A stretch of 64,000 nucleotides of DNA, taken from the NCBI GenBank assembly GCA_026003215.1, contig BPGV01000001.1, forward strand, positions 857,001 through 921,000, read 5' to 3'. The notes under the pieces are model-generated. The model was given only the letters and a program-made list of their open reading frames with translations. It searched no databases and was not told where the DNA came from. The position numbers and the translations under genes are program-made. Source of the DNA: Bacteroidia bacterium. GTDB lineage: Bacteria; Bacteroidota; Bacteroidia; SpSt-205. Below, in pieces: positions 34,087 through 42,904 of the stretch; positions within the stretch are counted from its first letter, which is position 1; each line of letters begins with the position of its first letter.

Positions 34087-35415
34087 ATGCAACTAATGTG
34101 GGCCGACGAGGCAGGGCAGCTCTACGATGCACCGGATTGGCAAGTCGTGGGACGCAGCGCGTTTTGGTACTACCCCTGGCAGGCCTACGGCCGATGGATA
34201 CCCCTCCCAGAAGGAAGTACGCTTTTTCATTTGCCGGGACGGCGACCCATAGGGATAGACCCGCAAGGTCGCATCCGCCCGTATCCTAAGGGGTGGGCGG
34301 TGGCGGCTTTCGTGGCGCCAGCCCATACCCAGCTCGCCTTGAGTGCCTACGGAAAAAACCCCGGCGCCCCCACGCTCCCCCTGTATGCTTACACCGCTGT
34401 AGGCTGGAAAGATGGCCGCTTCTGGGTGCCGGCCGTGCGGATTGACCCTCTCCCCCGCCAAGATGCCTCCCAGTTTCACCCCCCAGCGATTGCCCGAGGG
34501 GTACAAACCCTGCGTAAACGCTTCCCCCATAACCGTCTGGTGCAGCACCTCATGGATAACTGCGTAGAGCGCTACTGCTGTCCAGCTGCCCGTAACTTCG
34601 CCTTAGGCCGCTGGGAAGCCCCCCTCCCCACCTCCCCCGCCTGTAACGCCGCCTGCATCGGCTGCATCTCCCTCCAAGAACCCCACGAGTCCCCCATCCC
34701 CAGCGCCCAAGAACGCCTCTCCTTCCTCCCTACCCCCGAAGAAATCGCCGAAATAGCCATCTACCACTTAGAGCATGCGCCCCTTCCTATCGTCAGCTTC
34801 GGCCAAGGCTGCGAAGGCGAACCCCTCCTCGCCTGGCGCATCATAGAAAAAGCCGTACAACTGATCCGCCAAAAAACCGCCAAGGGCATCCTCAACCTGA
34901 ACACCAACGGCGCTTGGCCCGCTGTTATAGAACGGCTCGCCCGGGCCGGCATAGACAGCTTCCGCATCAGCCTCAATAGCGCCCAGCCTGAGTGGTACGA
35001 GCGCTACTATCGCCCCCGCAACTACTCCTTCGCCATGGTCAAAGAGTCCATGCAGCGCCTGGTACGGCTGGGCAAATGGGTCTCTATCAACTACTTCACC
35101 TTGCCGGGCTTTACCGATCAGCCCGCGGAATACGCCGCTCTCCAACAGCTCATCCAAGACACCGGCCTGCATATGATCCAGTGGCGCAACTTCAACATTG
35201 ACCCCGACTGGTACATAGAACGCATGGGATTTGACCGGGAGGCTTTCGAGGGTCCCCTCGGTGTGCGCTTCCTACTTGATGACCTAAAAAGGCGCTTCCC
35301 ACACCTTACCTACGGCTACTTCAATCCGACAGGGCCTTTTATCCGGCGGCACTTGGGCAAGACCGTCCTCAGTCTTCCTCTACAAAGTCCAACGACGCCC
35401 CAAACGTCTCTCTAA
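34087..35415 (+). CDS. Radical SAM protein of unknown function
   Basis: 442 residues from the ATG at 34087 (MQLMWADEAG); the track start at 33724 is a run-on into kdsB. The radical SAM cluster is C186-x3-C190-x2-C193 in SPACNAACIGCIS; GQGCEGEPLL and NLNTNGAW follow. An unusual N-terminal domain of about 180 residues precedes it, with three extra cysteines (C159, C164, C165 in DNCVERYCCPAAR) that could bind a second metal or cluster. Resembles Bacteroidetes radical SAM proteins near the PFL-activase/AslB branch; substrate unknown. It ends close to a convergent broken transporter gene (47-base overlap). Confidence 0.85.
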   Translation: MQLMWADEAGQLYDAPDWQVVGRSAFWYYPWQAYGRWIPLPEGSTLFHLPGRRPIGIDPQGRIRPYPKGWAVAAFVAPAHTQLALSAYGKNPGAPTLPLYAYTAVGWKDGRFWVPAVRIDPLPRQDASQFHPPAIARGVQTLRKRFPHNRLVQHLMDNCVERYCCPAARNFALGRWEAPLPTSPACNAACIGCISLQEPHESPIPSAQERLSFLPTPEEIAEIAIYHLEHAPLPIVSFGQGCEGEPLLAWRIIEKAVQLIRQKTAKGILNLNTNGAWPAVIERLARAGIDSFRISLNSAQPEWYERYYRPRNYSFAMVKESMQRLVRLGKWVSINYFTLPGFTDQPAEYAALQQLIQDTGLHMIQWRNFNIDPDWYIERMGFDREAFEGPLGVRFLLDDLKRRFPHLTYGYFNPTGPFIRRHLGKTVLSLPLQSPTTPQTSL

Positions 35416-36584
35416 GCTGTAGCGCCGAGAAAAGCGCTATGCCATAGAGCACAATCCCCGTTACCAAAGCACTGGTGCGCAAGGGCAGGAAAGCTTGGAA
35501 GCCCTGCCACAAAAGTGTACTCAGCACCAGCGAACCCCGTATCCAGTTAGGGACGCTGGTGGCGACGGTAGCGCGCAGGTTGGTGCCGAACTGCTCGGCG
35601 GCGCTGGTGATAAGCACCGCCCAATACCCCGAAAACATCCCCAAGAAGAGACAAAAGAGATAGATAGCCCCCGCATGAGAAAAAGGCCAGAGGTTATACA
35701 CCACGGCCAGGGTAAAGGCTATGGCTATCCACAAGAGCACAGGCTTTTTCCGGCTGCGGAGGAGCTGGCTGAGTACCCCTGCGCCTAAATCTCCCACGGA
35801 AAGCCCGATATAGGCATACATCACCGCTTGCGAAGCTTTCACGGGCTCGGAGAGGCCAGTACCCCCGGAAAAGGTCCGGCGCAAAAGTCACGAGTATGCC
35901 CACGACATACCATATCGGCACCCCAGCTAAGATAGCATAGAGATAGCGCAGGAAGCGGTCTTTTTTTCGGAAAATCTGAAAGAAATCGCCCATAGGCACA
36001 TGCGCCTGGGCCCGCAGTTGGGCAAAAAGTCCGGACTCGCCCACACCTATCCGCAAGAGGAGGAGGGCTATCCCCATCCCTCCCCCTAAGAAGTAAGCCG
36101 TGCGCCAGGGGAAAAACTCTCCTACGAGGCTGGCTACCACCGCGCCGAGGATGCCTACGGTAGCGATAATAGTGGTACCCCAGCCGCGCAGGTGTGCGGG
36201 CATGAGTTCGGCTACGAGGGTGACGCCGGCGCCCAGCTCTCCTGCCAGGCCGATACCCGCTATTACCCGCCACAGGCTATACCCGTAGATGGTATCCACG
36301 AGGCCATTAGCGAAGTTGGCGATGGAGTAGGTGAGGATAGAAGCAAAAAGGACGGAGAGGCGTCCCCGCCGATCCGCTAAGATACCCCACAGGAGGCCCC
36401 CTACCAGCATGCCTATCATCTGGAGGTCAATCAGCAGCACACCATAGCGCAGCCGCTCCTCTGGCGTGTACCCTAAGTCGGTCAGGCTGGCCTCCCGCAC
36501 CACCGAGAAAAGGATGAGGTCATAGATATCCACAAAATAACCAAGGGTGGCTACAAGTACGGCGAGCCAAGCAGAACGCGTCAT
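35369..36584 (-). pseudogene. MFS transporter (metabolite:H+ symporter-like), interrupted by a one-base indel
   Basis: Two overlapping ORFs (35694-36629 and 35369-35884) are halves of one 12-helix MFS protein. Homology runs from VTFAPDLFRG in one frame into TGLSEPVKASQAVMYAY in the other; deleting one G from a run of five (35862-35866) restores a 404-residue frame. The start is the ATG at 36584 (MTRSAWLAVLVATLG), 6 bases after TACCTTCG. LVGGLLWGILADRRGR is the loop 2-3 MFS signature. Substrate unknown; MHS/sugar or aromatic acid type likely. The shift may be a real lesion, a sequencing error in a homopolymer or a population variant. Confidence 0.8.
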
Positions 36585-36590
36585 GCGCAG

Positions 36591-36598
36591 CGAAGGTA
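36591..36598 (-). promoter_or_regulatory. -7-like box TACCTTCG for the MFS gene
   Basis: One mismatch to TAnnTTTG, 6 bases before the ATG at 36584. Its first T is the last base of the T-run of the upstream terminator. Confidence 0.5.
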
Positions 36599-36632
36599 AA
36601 AAAGAAAGGGGCGGGCCGCAAAGACCCACCCC
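36598..36632 (-). terminator. Rho-independent terminator after the minus-strand T9SS gene
   Basis: On the minus strand GGGGTGGG pairs with CCCGCCCC (one U-G pair) across a 9-base loop, followed by TTTCTTTTTT. Lies just after the stop at 36654 and directly before the MFS promoter. Confidence 0.78.
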
Positions 36633-36653
36633 CTTGTAGAGACTACGTCGAGC

Positions 36654-38303
36654 TTAGCGTAGGATGTTGATCCAGTAGCTGGCCATCCCGCCTAAGCCCG
36701 TCCGCACCACTAAGAGATACGAACCGGCCTGCAGGTGCCCCACATCTACGCTCAGCTCATGCGTACCAGCGGACACTTTGCGTTCTGCAGCATGGACCAT
36801 GCGGCCGCTTACATCATACACGAGAAAGTCCACGCTTGTAGCTGCGGGTACCGTCGCTGTGAGTTTCACGCAGTCCGTCGCAGGATTGGGATACGGTAAG
36901 GAGAAGCTCTCAGCTCCATGGTGTACCACCGGCTTAGAAGCCGAAGTAGTAGGCAGTCCAGTAGCTATTATCGGGAAAATAGGAAAGTCTAACAGATAGC
37001 CTTCCCGGTCGCTCCACATCGTGCGTTCAGGCAGGAAATATACGGCCTGCCACGAGCCGTCAGCCGTATTGTACTCCCCAAATACCCGCATCGTACGGCC
37101 TAAGTTGAGATAGTACAGCGTATCATGGAGGCAATCTCCTGAAGCGAGGTAGCCAAAGGGTCCTATACCTGTAAAGAGCGTGTCCAGCCAGCCACCCGTA
37201 GGAGGGCTCGTCGGGTCCTCAGGCCTTTCCCACAGAAACCCTACGTAATACATGCTATCTGGATTAGAGTTACTTCCAAATACCTGATTAGGACCTACAC
37301 GGACAGGTGTAGAAAACTTCACATAATGCAGACGCTCAAATAGTCTATAATGCCACTTGCCAAAATAGGGGGAGGCTGCATCAGTAGGATCTATTTGCGG
37401 CTGCACGCACTGCCCCGTGGCAGAGTTGAGAGATCCCAAGCGTAGCTCCGAGTACGGGACAGTATCAGAAGCCAGAATGTTCGATACATAAGTACCCAGC
37501 CCAAAGCTTGACCCATAAGTAGCTGTATCTGCTCGCGCCACGAAGAATACTGCCTCAGGTGTGCTATTTCCATCCCAGTCAGGGAAGGTAGGGGTTTGGA
37601 TTACACACCGATTCGCATCAGTGCCTCCGCCGAGGTATCTATTCTTTAAAACCCATACGCCTACCCCTTGAATATAAAGGTCATTCAAGCCCGTAAAATC
37701 GAACCAGTACCGTTGGGCGGCTCCTCCGCCGTGATAGTACGCCGTATCGGCATCAGTTGCCCAGTTATCCAAAATAGAGCCTGTCAGATACACGAATGCA
37801 CCATTCGGTATGCCGCCGCTCCCATCTGATATATACCCGCCTAAGTACGCGCCCTTCGCTCCCAAACTGTCAAAGAACGTATAGTCACAAGCACTGCTAT
37901 TATTCGGATTCAAGTCACTGGCGGCGCCACTTCCAATGAGAGTATCCCCGGCTACCACAAAGCCAGCCGTTGCTTGTCCGCCCACAAAGGGATTGGTATT
38001 ATTGGTCGTGGGGACCGTATCGGCATCTTGATGGAGGCGGAGCCATGTCAGCCCTAATACATTACTTGTAGTACGCAGATGACTGCTACTGGAAGGAGTA
38101 GAAGGCACCACGCCATACAATTCCTCAGGAGATAGGGGGATGAGCACGTGTTGGATCCCTTTCTGCTGCATCATGTTTCGGATTTTAGCGACTTTCTCAG
38201 GCGTCGGCTTGACGAGTAGTTCATTTAGTGGCTTACGCCGAGCCTGCGCCCAGCCTGTGCTTAGAAGCACAGCCGCTCCGAGAGTTAGGTGTAGGTATCG
38301 CAT
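36654..38303 (-). CDS. Large T9SS sorting-domain protein of unknown function
   Basis: 549 residues from the ATG at 38303 (MRYLHLTLGAAVLLSTGWAQA, signal peptide), 8 bases after TACCTTTG. A short charged segment (KPTPEKVAKIRNMMQQKG) is followed by an Asn/Asp/Gly/aromatic-rich region of about 400 residues with many predicted beta strands and no family I recognise. The C-terminal 75 residues (PYPNPATDCVKLTA to WINILR) are a T9SS sorting domain. Lower GC than neighbouring genes. Likely surface or secreted. Confidence 0.84.
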   Translation of the reverse strand: MRYLHLTLGAAVLLSTGWAQARRKPLNELLVKPTPEKVAKIRNMMQQKGIQHVLIPLSPEELYGVVPSTPSSSSHLRTTSNVLGLTWLRLHQDADTVPTTNNTNPFVGGQATAGFVVAGDTLIGSGAASDLNPNNSSACDYTFFDSLGAKGAYLGGYISDGSGGIPNGAFVYLTGSILDNWATDADTAYYHGGGAAQRYWFDFTGLNDLYIQGVGVWVLKNRYLGGGTDANRCVIQTPTFPDWDGNSTPEAVFFVARADTATYGSSFGLGTYVSNILASDTVPYSELRLGSLNSATGQCVQPQIDPTDAASPYFGKWHYRLFERLHYVKFSTPVRVGPNQVFGSNSNPDSMYYVGFLWERPEDPTSPPTGGWLDTLFTGIGPFGYLASGDCLHDTLYYLNLGRTMRVFGEYNTADGSWQAVYFLPERTMWSDREGYLLDFPIFPIIATGLPTTSASKPVVHHGAESFSLPYPNPATDCVKLTATVPAATSVDFLVYDVSGRMVHAAERKVSAGTHELSVDVGHLQAGSYLLVVRTGLGGMASYWINILR

Positions 38304-38311
38304 AGCAAAAG

Positions 38312-38319
38312 CAAAGGTA
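38312..38319 (-). promoter_or_regulatory. -7 promoter box TACCTTTG
   Basis: Exact TAnnTTTG match 8 bases before the ATG at 38303 of the large T9SS gene. Confidence 0.65.
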
Positions 38320-38447
38320 AAGCTTTTTTGCATATGTCAAGAGGCCTATCGCCCATATAGCCCCCTGCATCCAGAGAAAAAATCTGGTAGCGAGCACTTT
38401 ACACACAAAGCCAAAAATAAGCAAGGATTTTTTTGGAGGGGGGGTTG

Positions 38448-38455
38448 TACATTCG
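38448..38455 (+). promoter_or_regulatory. -7-like box TACATTCG for smpB
   Basis: One mismatch to TAnnTTTG, 4 bases before a GTG at 38460 that begins the conserved SmpB sequence; argues for GTG over the TTG at 38433. Confidence 0.5.
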
Positions 38456-38459
38456 TAGG

Positions 38460-38909
38460 GTGGCTGCTCCCGAGATTCGCAACCGTAAGGCCCTCCACGA
38501 CTATGATATCTTAGAGCGCTATACGGCGGGGCTCGTGCTGGCAGGCCCCGAGGTCAAATCTCTACGTGCAGGCGGAGGCCAGCTCCAAGACGCCTTCTGC
38601 GCGTTCAAAGACGGCGAGCTGTACCTCCTCAACTTGTACATTCCGCCCTATAAGCAAGCGGGGTACGTCCGCACGCCTGAACGCCGCCCCCGCAAGCTCC
38701 TCCTCCACAAAGACGAGCTTAAACGGCTCCAAGGACGACTGACCCAAAAAGGACTCACCCTCATCCCGCTGCGGCTTTTCTTTAATGAAAAGGGGTGGGC
38801 CAAGGTGGAGATAGCTCTGGCCCAAGGGCGCCGCAAATACGACAAACGGCAGGCTATCCGCGCCCGAGAAGAACGCCGTACAATGGAAAGGCTCCAAAAA
38901 CGCTATTAG
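38460..38909 (+). CDS. smpB: SsrA (tmRNA)-binding protein SmpB
   Basis: 149 residues from the GTG at 38460 (VAAPEIRNRKALHDYDI). The SmpB core is clear: RNRKALHDYDILERYTAGLVL, GPEVKSLR, IPPYKQAGY and a lysine/arginine-rich tail KVEIALAQGRRKYDKRQ. It delivers tmRNA to stalled ribosomes for trans-translation. The track start (38433, TTG) adds nine non-conserved residues. The tmRNA gene itself was not seen here. First of a plus-strand run of genes. Confidence 0.93.
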   Translation: MAAPEIRNRKALHDYDILERYTAGLVLAGPEVKSLRAGGGQLQDAFCAFKDGELYLLNLYIPPYKQAGYVRTPERRPRKLLLHKDELKRLQGRLTQKGLTLIPLRLFFNEKGWAKVEIALAQGRRKYDKRQAIRAREERRTMERLQKRY

Positions 38910-38922
38910 CTGCCCAGCGTGG

Positions 38923-38930
38923 TACCTTTG
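38923..38930 (+). promoter_or_regulatory. -7 promoter box TACCTTTG
   Basis: Exact match 4 bases before the ATG at 38935. Confidence 0.65.
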
Positions 38931-38934
38931 TCGT

Positions 38935-39240
38935 ATGACCCCGTATGCCCCGGAAGAGGTGCGCCAGCGCCTCACTTTCTTCCCAGAATGGGAGTATCGT
39001 CAGGGAAGCCTCACGCGCGAATACGTCTTTGAAGACTTCGTGGAAGCGTGGGGGTTCCTGAGTCAGGTAGCGCTCTTGGCCGAGCGGCATAACCACCATC
39101 CCGAGATGTGGAATGTCTATAACCGCGTACGCCTGAGCTGGAGCACGCACGAGGCAGGCGGTATCACAGAAAGGGACTTCACTTTGGTAGAGGAGGTAGA
39201 TAGGGTATATGCAGCGGTTGCGCGTGCGCGTACGAAATGA
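38935..39240 (+). CDS. Pterin-4a-carbinolamine dehydratase family protein
   Basis: 101 residues. [33 protein letters not shown] contains the conserved histidine cluster and fold motif of PCD/DCoH. The canonical reaction dehydrates 4a-hydroxytetrahydropterin after aromatic amino acid hydroxylation; no hydroxylase is nearby, so another pterin role is possible. Its last 32 bases overlap dut. Confidence 0.92.
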   Translation: MTPYAPEEVRQRLTFFPEWEYRQGSLTREYVFEDFVEAWGFLSQVALLAERHNHHPEMWNVYNRVRLSWSTHEAGGITERDFTLVEEVDRVYAAVARARTK

Positions 39241-39649
39241 GTCGGGCCTCCCTTTGCCGGCCTATCAGACGCCGGGGGCAGCGGGAATGGACCTGCTTGC
39301 GGCCCTTGCGGAACCCATCACCTTAGCGCCGGGGGAGTGGCAAGCTATTCCCACAGGGCTGTATATTGAGCTGCCCGAAGGCTACGAAGCCCAGGTGCGC
39401 CCTCGCAGCGGCTTGGCCTTGCACCACGGCGTCACCCTCCTCAATAGCCCCGGCACGATTGACGCCGACTACCGGGGAGAAATCCGCGTCCTCCTCATCA
39501 ACCTCGGCCGAGAACCCTTTGCCGTAACCCCGGGCATGCGGATAGCGCAGCTCGTCGTAGCACCGGTAGTACAAGTCGAATGGGTTCCCACCCCTACGCT
39601 CTCCCCTACCCCCCGCGGCGAAGGCGGATTTGGCCATACGGGTACTTAA
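39209..39649 (+). CDS. dut: dUTP diphosphatase
   Basis: 146 residues, trimeric dUTPase type. Motifs: [14 protein letters not shown] (1), [11 protein letters not shown] (2), [11 protein letters not shown] (3), GMRIAQLVV (4) and a C-terminal glycine-rich motif 5 ([10 protein letters not shown]), all present. It removes dUTP and supplies dUMP for thymidylate. Overlaps the PCD gene by 32 bases, so translational coupling is likely. Confidence 0.96.
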   Translation: MQRLRVRVRNESGLPLPAYQTPGAAGMDLLAALAEPITLAPGEWQAIPTGLYIELPEGYEAQVRPRSGLALHHGVTLLNSPGTIDADYRGEIRVLLINLGREPFAVTPGMRIAQLVVAPVVQVEWVPTPTLSPTPRGEGGFGHTGT

Positions 39650-39652
39650 CGC

Positions 39653-41773
39653 ATGCGGCGAGTTATTGCCTTTCTCCTCGCAAGTCTTAGCGATCTCTTC
39701 CGATTTTATCCACTTCAACTGCCTTTTTTTCAACTACGTAGACATTTTTTGCTTACTTTACTTTGGCTGACGCTGTGGGCTATCGCCTTAGGCCAAGTCG
39801 GCCAAGGCTTAGGCGTGCCGGATATCTTTTATAACAACGGCCCCCCAGCTACCTGGGGTAGGACATTCGCGTGGGGGGTGGCATTTGCGCTCTTTGTGAT
39901 AGCGCATCACTTGACTACTTTTTTATTAGATGGGCACCATGCGGGGTTTCTTTTGCGCGAAAGATACCCTTTTTTTCAATATGCGCTCAATAATAGCCTA
40001 CTTCCGTTGCTTTTTTGGGGTTATTATCTCCACCGTTACACGCAGCAGCATGTAGAAGACCCCAATCTGCTCTGGCAGCTTTTTGGCCATGCGGTAGGCA
40101 CCATAGGGGTGACCAGCGTGGCCCTTGTATTTTTATCGGTTACAGGCCAGGATATATTTGGGCTACGGAAAGCCGGGCTACTTTCCACCCAAGCCGTATA
40201 TCATCAAGTTCTGCAAGCTCAAGCCACCCCTCCTACCGTACGCTACTATCTGGCTTGGTCCAAGTGGATTGTAGAAACCACCCAGGGGATTACCTTAGAC
40301 CGGAAAACCTTAGCTAAGCTCCTCTTCCAGCAGCACCGAAACGCCTTTTTATTGGAAGTAGTGCTGCTGGTAAGCATAGCTTGCTGGGGCTATGCGCAGC
40401 AAAAGGTGGAAGTGTATTTACCGGCGGGAGCGGCCTTTTTGGTGCTGTGGGCGATTTTGTACATGCTGATTGGGGCGGTGAGTTTTTGGGTGCGGCAATG
40501 GGGCGGGTGGGCCTTGATAGCGCTTTTGGTTATTGGGATAGGGATACTGCGGTCCTCTTGGCTGCGTGGCACCAGCCCGGCGTATGGCCTTTCAGACAAG
40601 GGACTGCTCCAGCAGGACGCAACACCAGACTACACAGCCGACTCCCTTGCCTTAGTACAGTGTCTGGAAGGATGGAGCCACCGACAGGAAAAAAAAGCTC
40701 CGCTGGTGTGGATCCAAGTCTCGGGGGGCGGCTGGCGTTCGGCTTTTTGGAGCCTCAGTAATTTGCAGCTGATTGATAGCCTGAGCGGCGGGAAGCTCTG
40801 GCAGCGCACCTTTGGGATCTCGGGGGCGTCCGGCGGGCTGATTGGGGCAGCGCTGTGGCGTGAGCTTGGGCTCTATTACCCGCATCGCCGCTGGGACCTA
40901 CACGAACCTTTTCAACTCACGCAGGATGCCTTAGACCCTATCCTCTCCACCGGCTTGGTAGGCCTCCTCAGCCCAACGCCCACCTTTTACGACAGTATCG
41001 CACATACTACTTATCCCCAAGGGCGAGGCTATGCATTTGAGCAGGCCTTAGTACGAAACGCTCGGGCTTTTTACAACCGTAGCCTCTTCTCGTACGCGGA
41101 GCCAGAAAGGATAGGTAAGTGCCCTTTGCTTTTTATCACCCCGGCGCTACTGCCCTCAGCCCGCTTACTTCTGGTGAGTAGCCAGCCTTGTAGCCCGCTC
41201 ACCCGCCGCGGTCTCCTCGTAGAACTGCGCCAGCTGGTGCCTGACGCAGAAAACCTCTACTTGTGCACGGCCCTCCGGATGAACGCCTCCTTCCCGTTTG
41301 TCCTGCCCTCCGTAAGCCTGCCCACCACGCCCCCCATGGAAGCTATAGACGCCGGCGCCATAGACAACTACGGCGAACTGATAGCGCTACAGTTTCTCTG
41401 GGAGATGCGGGAAGCCCTCGCACGCCACGCCTCCAAAGTGATTGTGATTGAAATACGCGACCTCCCAGAAGGGCTTAACCACAGCACAGAAAGGCCTACT
41501 TCAGCGCTAAGCGAGACCTTTCAACGGATTAGTGGCTTATACGCTTCGTTTGCAGGGGCACGCCAGCTTTTTACACGAATCACCTATGAAGTCCTTAGCC
41601 ACGCTTACCCTATCCCCATAGAAAAATATACCTTGGCGTTTACCCCTCCAAAAGGACGCATTCCTCCGCTGGGATTCACCCTTCGGGCGGCGGACCAGGC
41701 TTACCTTTTAGAAGCGCTTCTTTCCCCCACGCATCAAAAGAAACTGGCGCCTCTTTTAGATGCCCTGAAATAG
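39653..41773 (+). CDS. Membrane-anchored patatin-like phospholipase
   Basis: 706 residues. The N-terminal 300 residues contain about seven hydrophobic segments; the rest is a patatin domain with oxyanion loop SGGGWRS (357-363), catalytic serine S390 in GISGASGG, and the aspartate of the dyad in DAGAIDNYG (D566). The active site is complete. Patatins hydrolyse phospholipids or acyl esters; here the enzyme would act at the membrane. Three bases after dut. Function in this host unknown. Confidence 0.85.
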   Translation: MRRVIAFLLASLSDLFRFYPLQLPFFQLRRHFLLTLLWLTLWAIALGQVGQGLGVPDIFYNNGPPATWGRTFAWGVAFALFVIAHHLTTFLLDGHHAGFLLRERYPFFQYALNNSLLPLLFWGYYLHRYTQQHVEDPNLLWQLFGHAVGTIGVTSVALVFLSVTGQDIFGLRKAGLLSTQAVYHQVLQAQATPPTVRYYLAWSKWIVETTQGITLDRKTLAKLLFQQHRNAFLLEVVLLVSIACWGYAQQKVEVYLPAGAAFLVLWAILYMLIGAVSFWVRQWGGWALIALLVIGIGILRSSWLRGTSPAYGLSDKGLLQQDATPDYTADSLALVQCLEGWSHRQEKKAPLVWIQVSGGGWRSAFWSLSNLQLIDSLSGGKLWQRTFGISGASGGLIGAALWRELGLYYPHRRWDLHEPFQLTQDALDPILSTGLVGLLSPTPTFYDSIAHTTYPQGRGYAFEQALVRNARAFYNRSLFSYAEPERIGKCPLLFITPALLPSARLLLVSSQPCSPLTRRGLLVELRQLVPDAENLYLCTALRMNASFPFVLPSVSLPTTPPMEAIDAGAIDNYGELIALQFLWEMREALARHASKVIVIEIRDLPEGLNHSTERPTSALSETFQRISGLYASFAGARQLFTRITYEVLSHAYPIPIEKYTLAFTPPKGRIPPLGFTLRAADQAYLLEALLSPTHQKKLAPLLDALK

Positions 41774-41774
41774 C

Positions 41775-41782
41775 TACCTTTG
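41775..41782 (+). promoter_or_regulatory. -7 promoter box TACCTTTG for the YHS lipoprotein
   Basis: Exact match 5 bases before the GTG at 41788; starts a new transcript after the patatin gene. Confidence 0.65.
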
Positions 41783-41787
41783 CTTTT

Positions 41788-42051
41788 GTGCGTCTGTTAC
41801 CTGTGTTCGTCTTAGGCCTTGCAGCCATAGCTTGTCAGAAAGGCCCTACTTCTACTCACACAGACCCTACGCAGCCGACCAACGGAGCTATTGCCTTCCC
41901 CGTAGAAAGCTTAGCAGTGCCTTACTGCCCTGAATGTGAAATGTCCTTCCATAAGTTCCCCATTAGAGATACTTTGCATTATGACGGTAAGATATATGGT
42001 TTTTGCAGCAAGGAATGTAAAGAAGCTTTTCAGAAAGGTAGCAGTTCTTAG
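41788..42051 (+). CDS. Small lipoprotein with YHS-like metal-binding motif
   Basis: 87 residues from a GTG. Signal peptide ends at a lipobox (GLAAIACQKG). The mature part has CPECEMSFHKFPI...YGFCSKECKEAFQ, the Cys pattern of YHS/TRASH-type heavy-metal-binding domains. Likely binds copper or another soft metal at the envelope. Overlaps the next gene by 56 bases in another frame. Confidence 0.82.
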   Translation: MRLLPVFVLGLAAIACQKGPTSTHTDPTQPTNGAIAFPVESLAVPYCPECEMSFHKFPIRDTLHYDGKIYGFCSKECKEAFQKGSSS

Positions 42052-42904
42052 TGTGTTATTTTTGTGGAGCTGCCGCTCCGGCGAAACACACACGGGGGAA
42101 GACCGTCATGCCGCAGACACGGTGTATGTTCTCCCCTGGGAACAGCTGGAAGTATATATGAATGCAGCGCCCTCCCCGGTACAAGTGGCTACTTGGCTGC
42201 GCCAAGAGCGGGTGCCCTTTTACAAAGATATGCTACATGACCCGACCCTGGCTGGCCGCTACAGCGGCCTCCAAGGCGCAGCCAACTTAGGTATCTACCT
42301 CACCGACATGGCCTACGCCCATGCCACCAATCATTATCAGGAGGCCTATGAATACCTCTCAGCCGTTAATCGCCTCGCTACGCTTTATGGATTAGGCGAT
42401 ATTTTCTCCTTAGAACGGATAAAAAGCTTAGATAAGCTCCAAGACAATCCGGATAGCATGCAGAAACTTTTGACCCAATATTATAGTGAAGTTCAAACGC
42501 GCCTTAGTGAGACTGGTCAGCAACCTATGCTCCGCCACATGATCTTGGGGGGGTGGACGGAAAGTCTGCATATTATCCTCGCCCTATTAGAGAAAAATGC
42601 AAGCAATCAGCCTCTTGCAGAAATGATTTTACTTCAAAAAGGCCTAACTCCCCTACTTATCAAGCTTTACAGTGCAGACACGAGTCTTTCTCCCGTTTCC
42701 CATCAGATTGTGACACAGTTAGAGGATATGCAGGAAGAGCTCAATGCCCTGCCTATTGGGGAGGGAAGCCCGGTTCCTTCTACGCAAGTCAATAAAGGAG
42801 TCATACAGATGAAGTTTCAACAGAAAACCTCCCTAACGCCGGAACAAATCAAACGGCTAAAAGAGCGTCTTACCTCCTTACGCCATTTTATCATGAAAGT
42901 ATGA
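41996..42904 (+). CDS. Lipoprotein of unknown function overlapping the YHS gene
   Basis: 302 residues from the ATG at 41996 (MVFAARNVKKLFRKVAVLSVLFLWSC), which forms a lipobox-type signal ending at Cys. The rest is helical (QLEVYMNAAPSPVQVATWLRQERVPF, HYQEAYEYLSAVNRLATLYGLGD) with no recognised family. The signal peptide is encoded inside the 3' end of the YHS gene in another frame, so translation is probably coupled. Lower GC than most of the window. Ends in an ATGA overlap with the next gene. Confidence 0.75.
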   Translation: MVFAARNVKKLFRKVAVLSVLFLWSCRSGETHTGEDRHAADTVYVLPWEQLEVYMNAAPSPVQVATWLRQERVPFYKDMLHDPTLAGRYSGLQGAANLGIYLTDMAYAHATNHYQEAYEYLSAVNRLATLYGLGDIFSLERIKSLDKLQDNPDSMQKLLTQYYSEVQTRLSETGQQPMLRHMILGGWTESLHIILALLEKNASNQPLAEMILLQKGLTPLLIKLYSADTSLSPVSHQIVTQLEDMQEELNALPIGEGSPVPSTQVNKGVIQMKFQQKTSLTPEQIKRLKERLTSLRHFIMKV

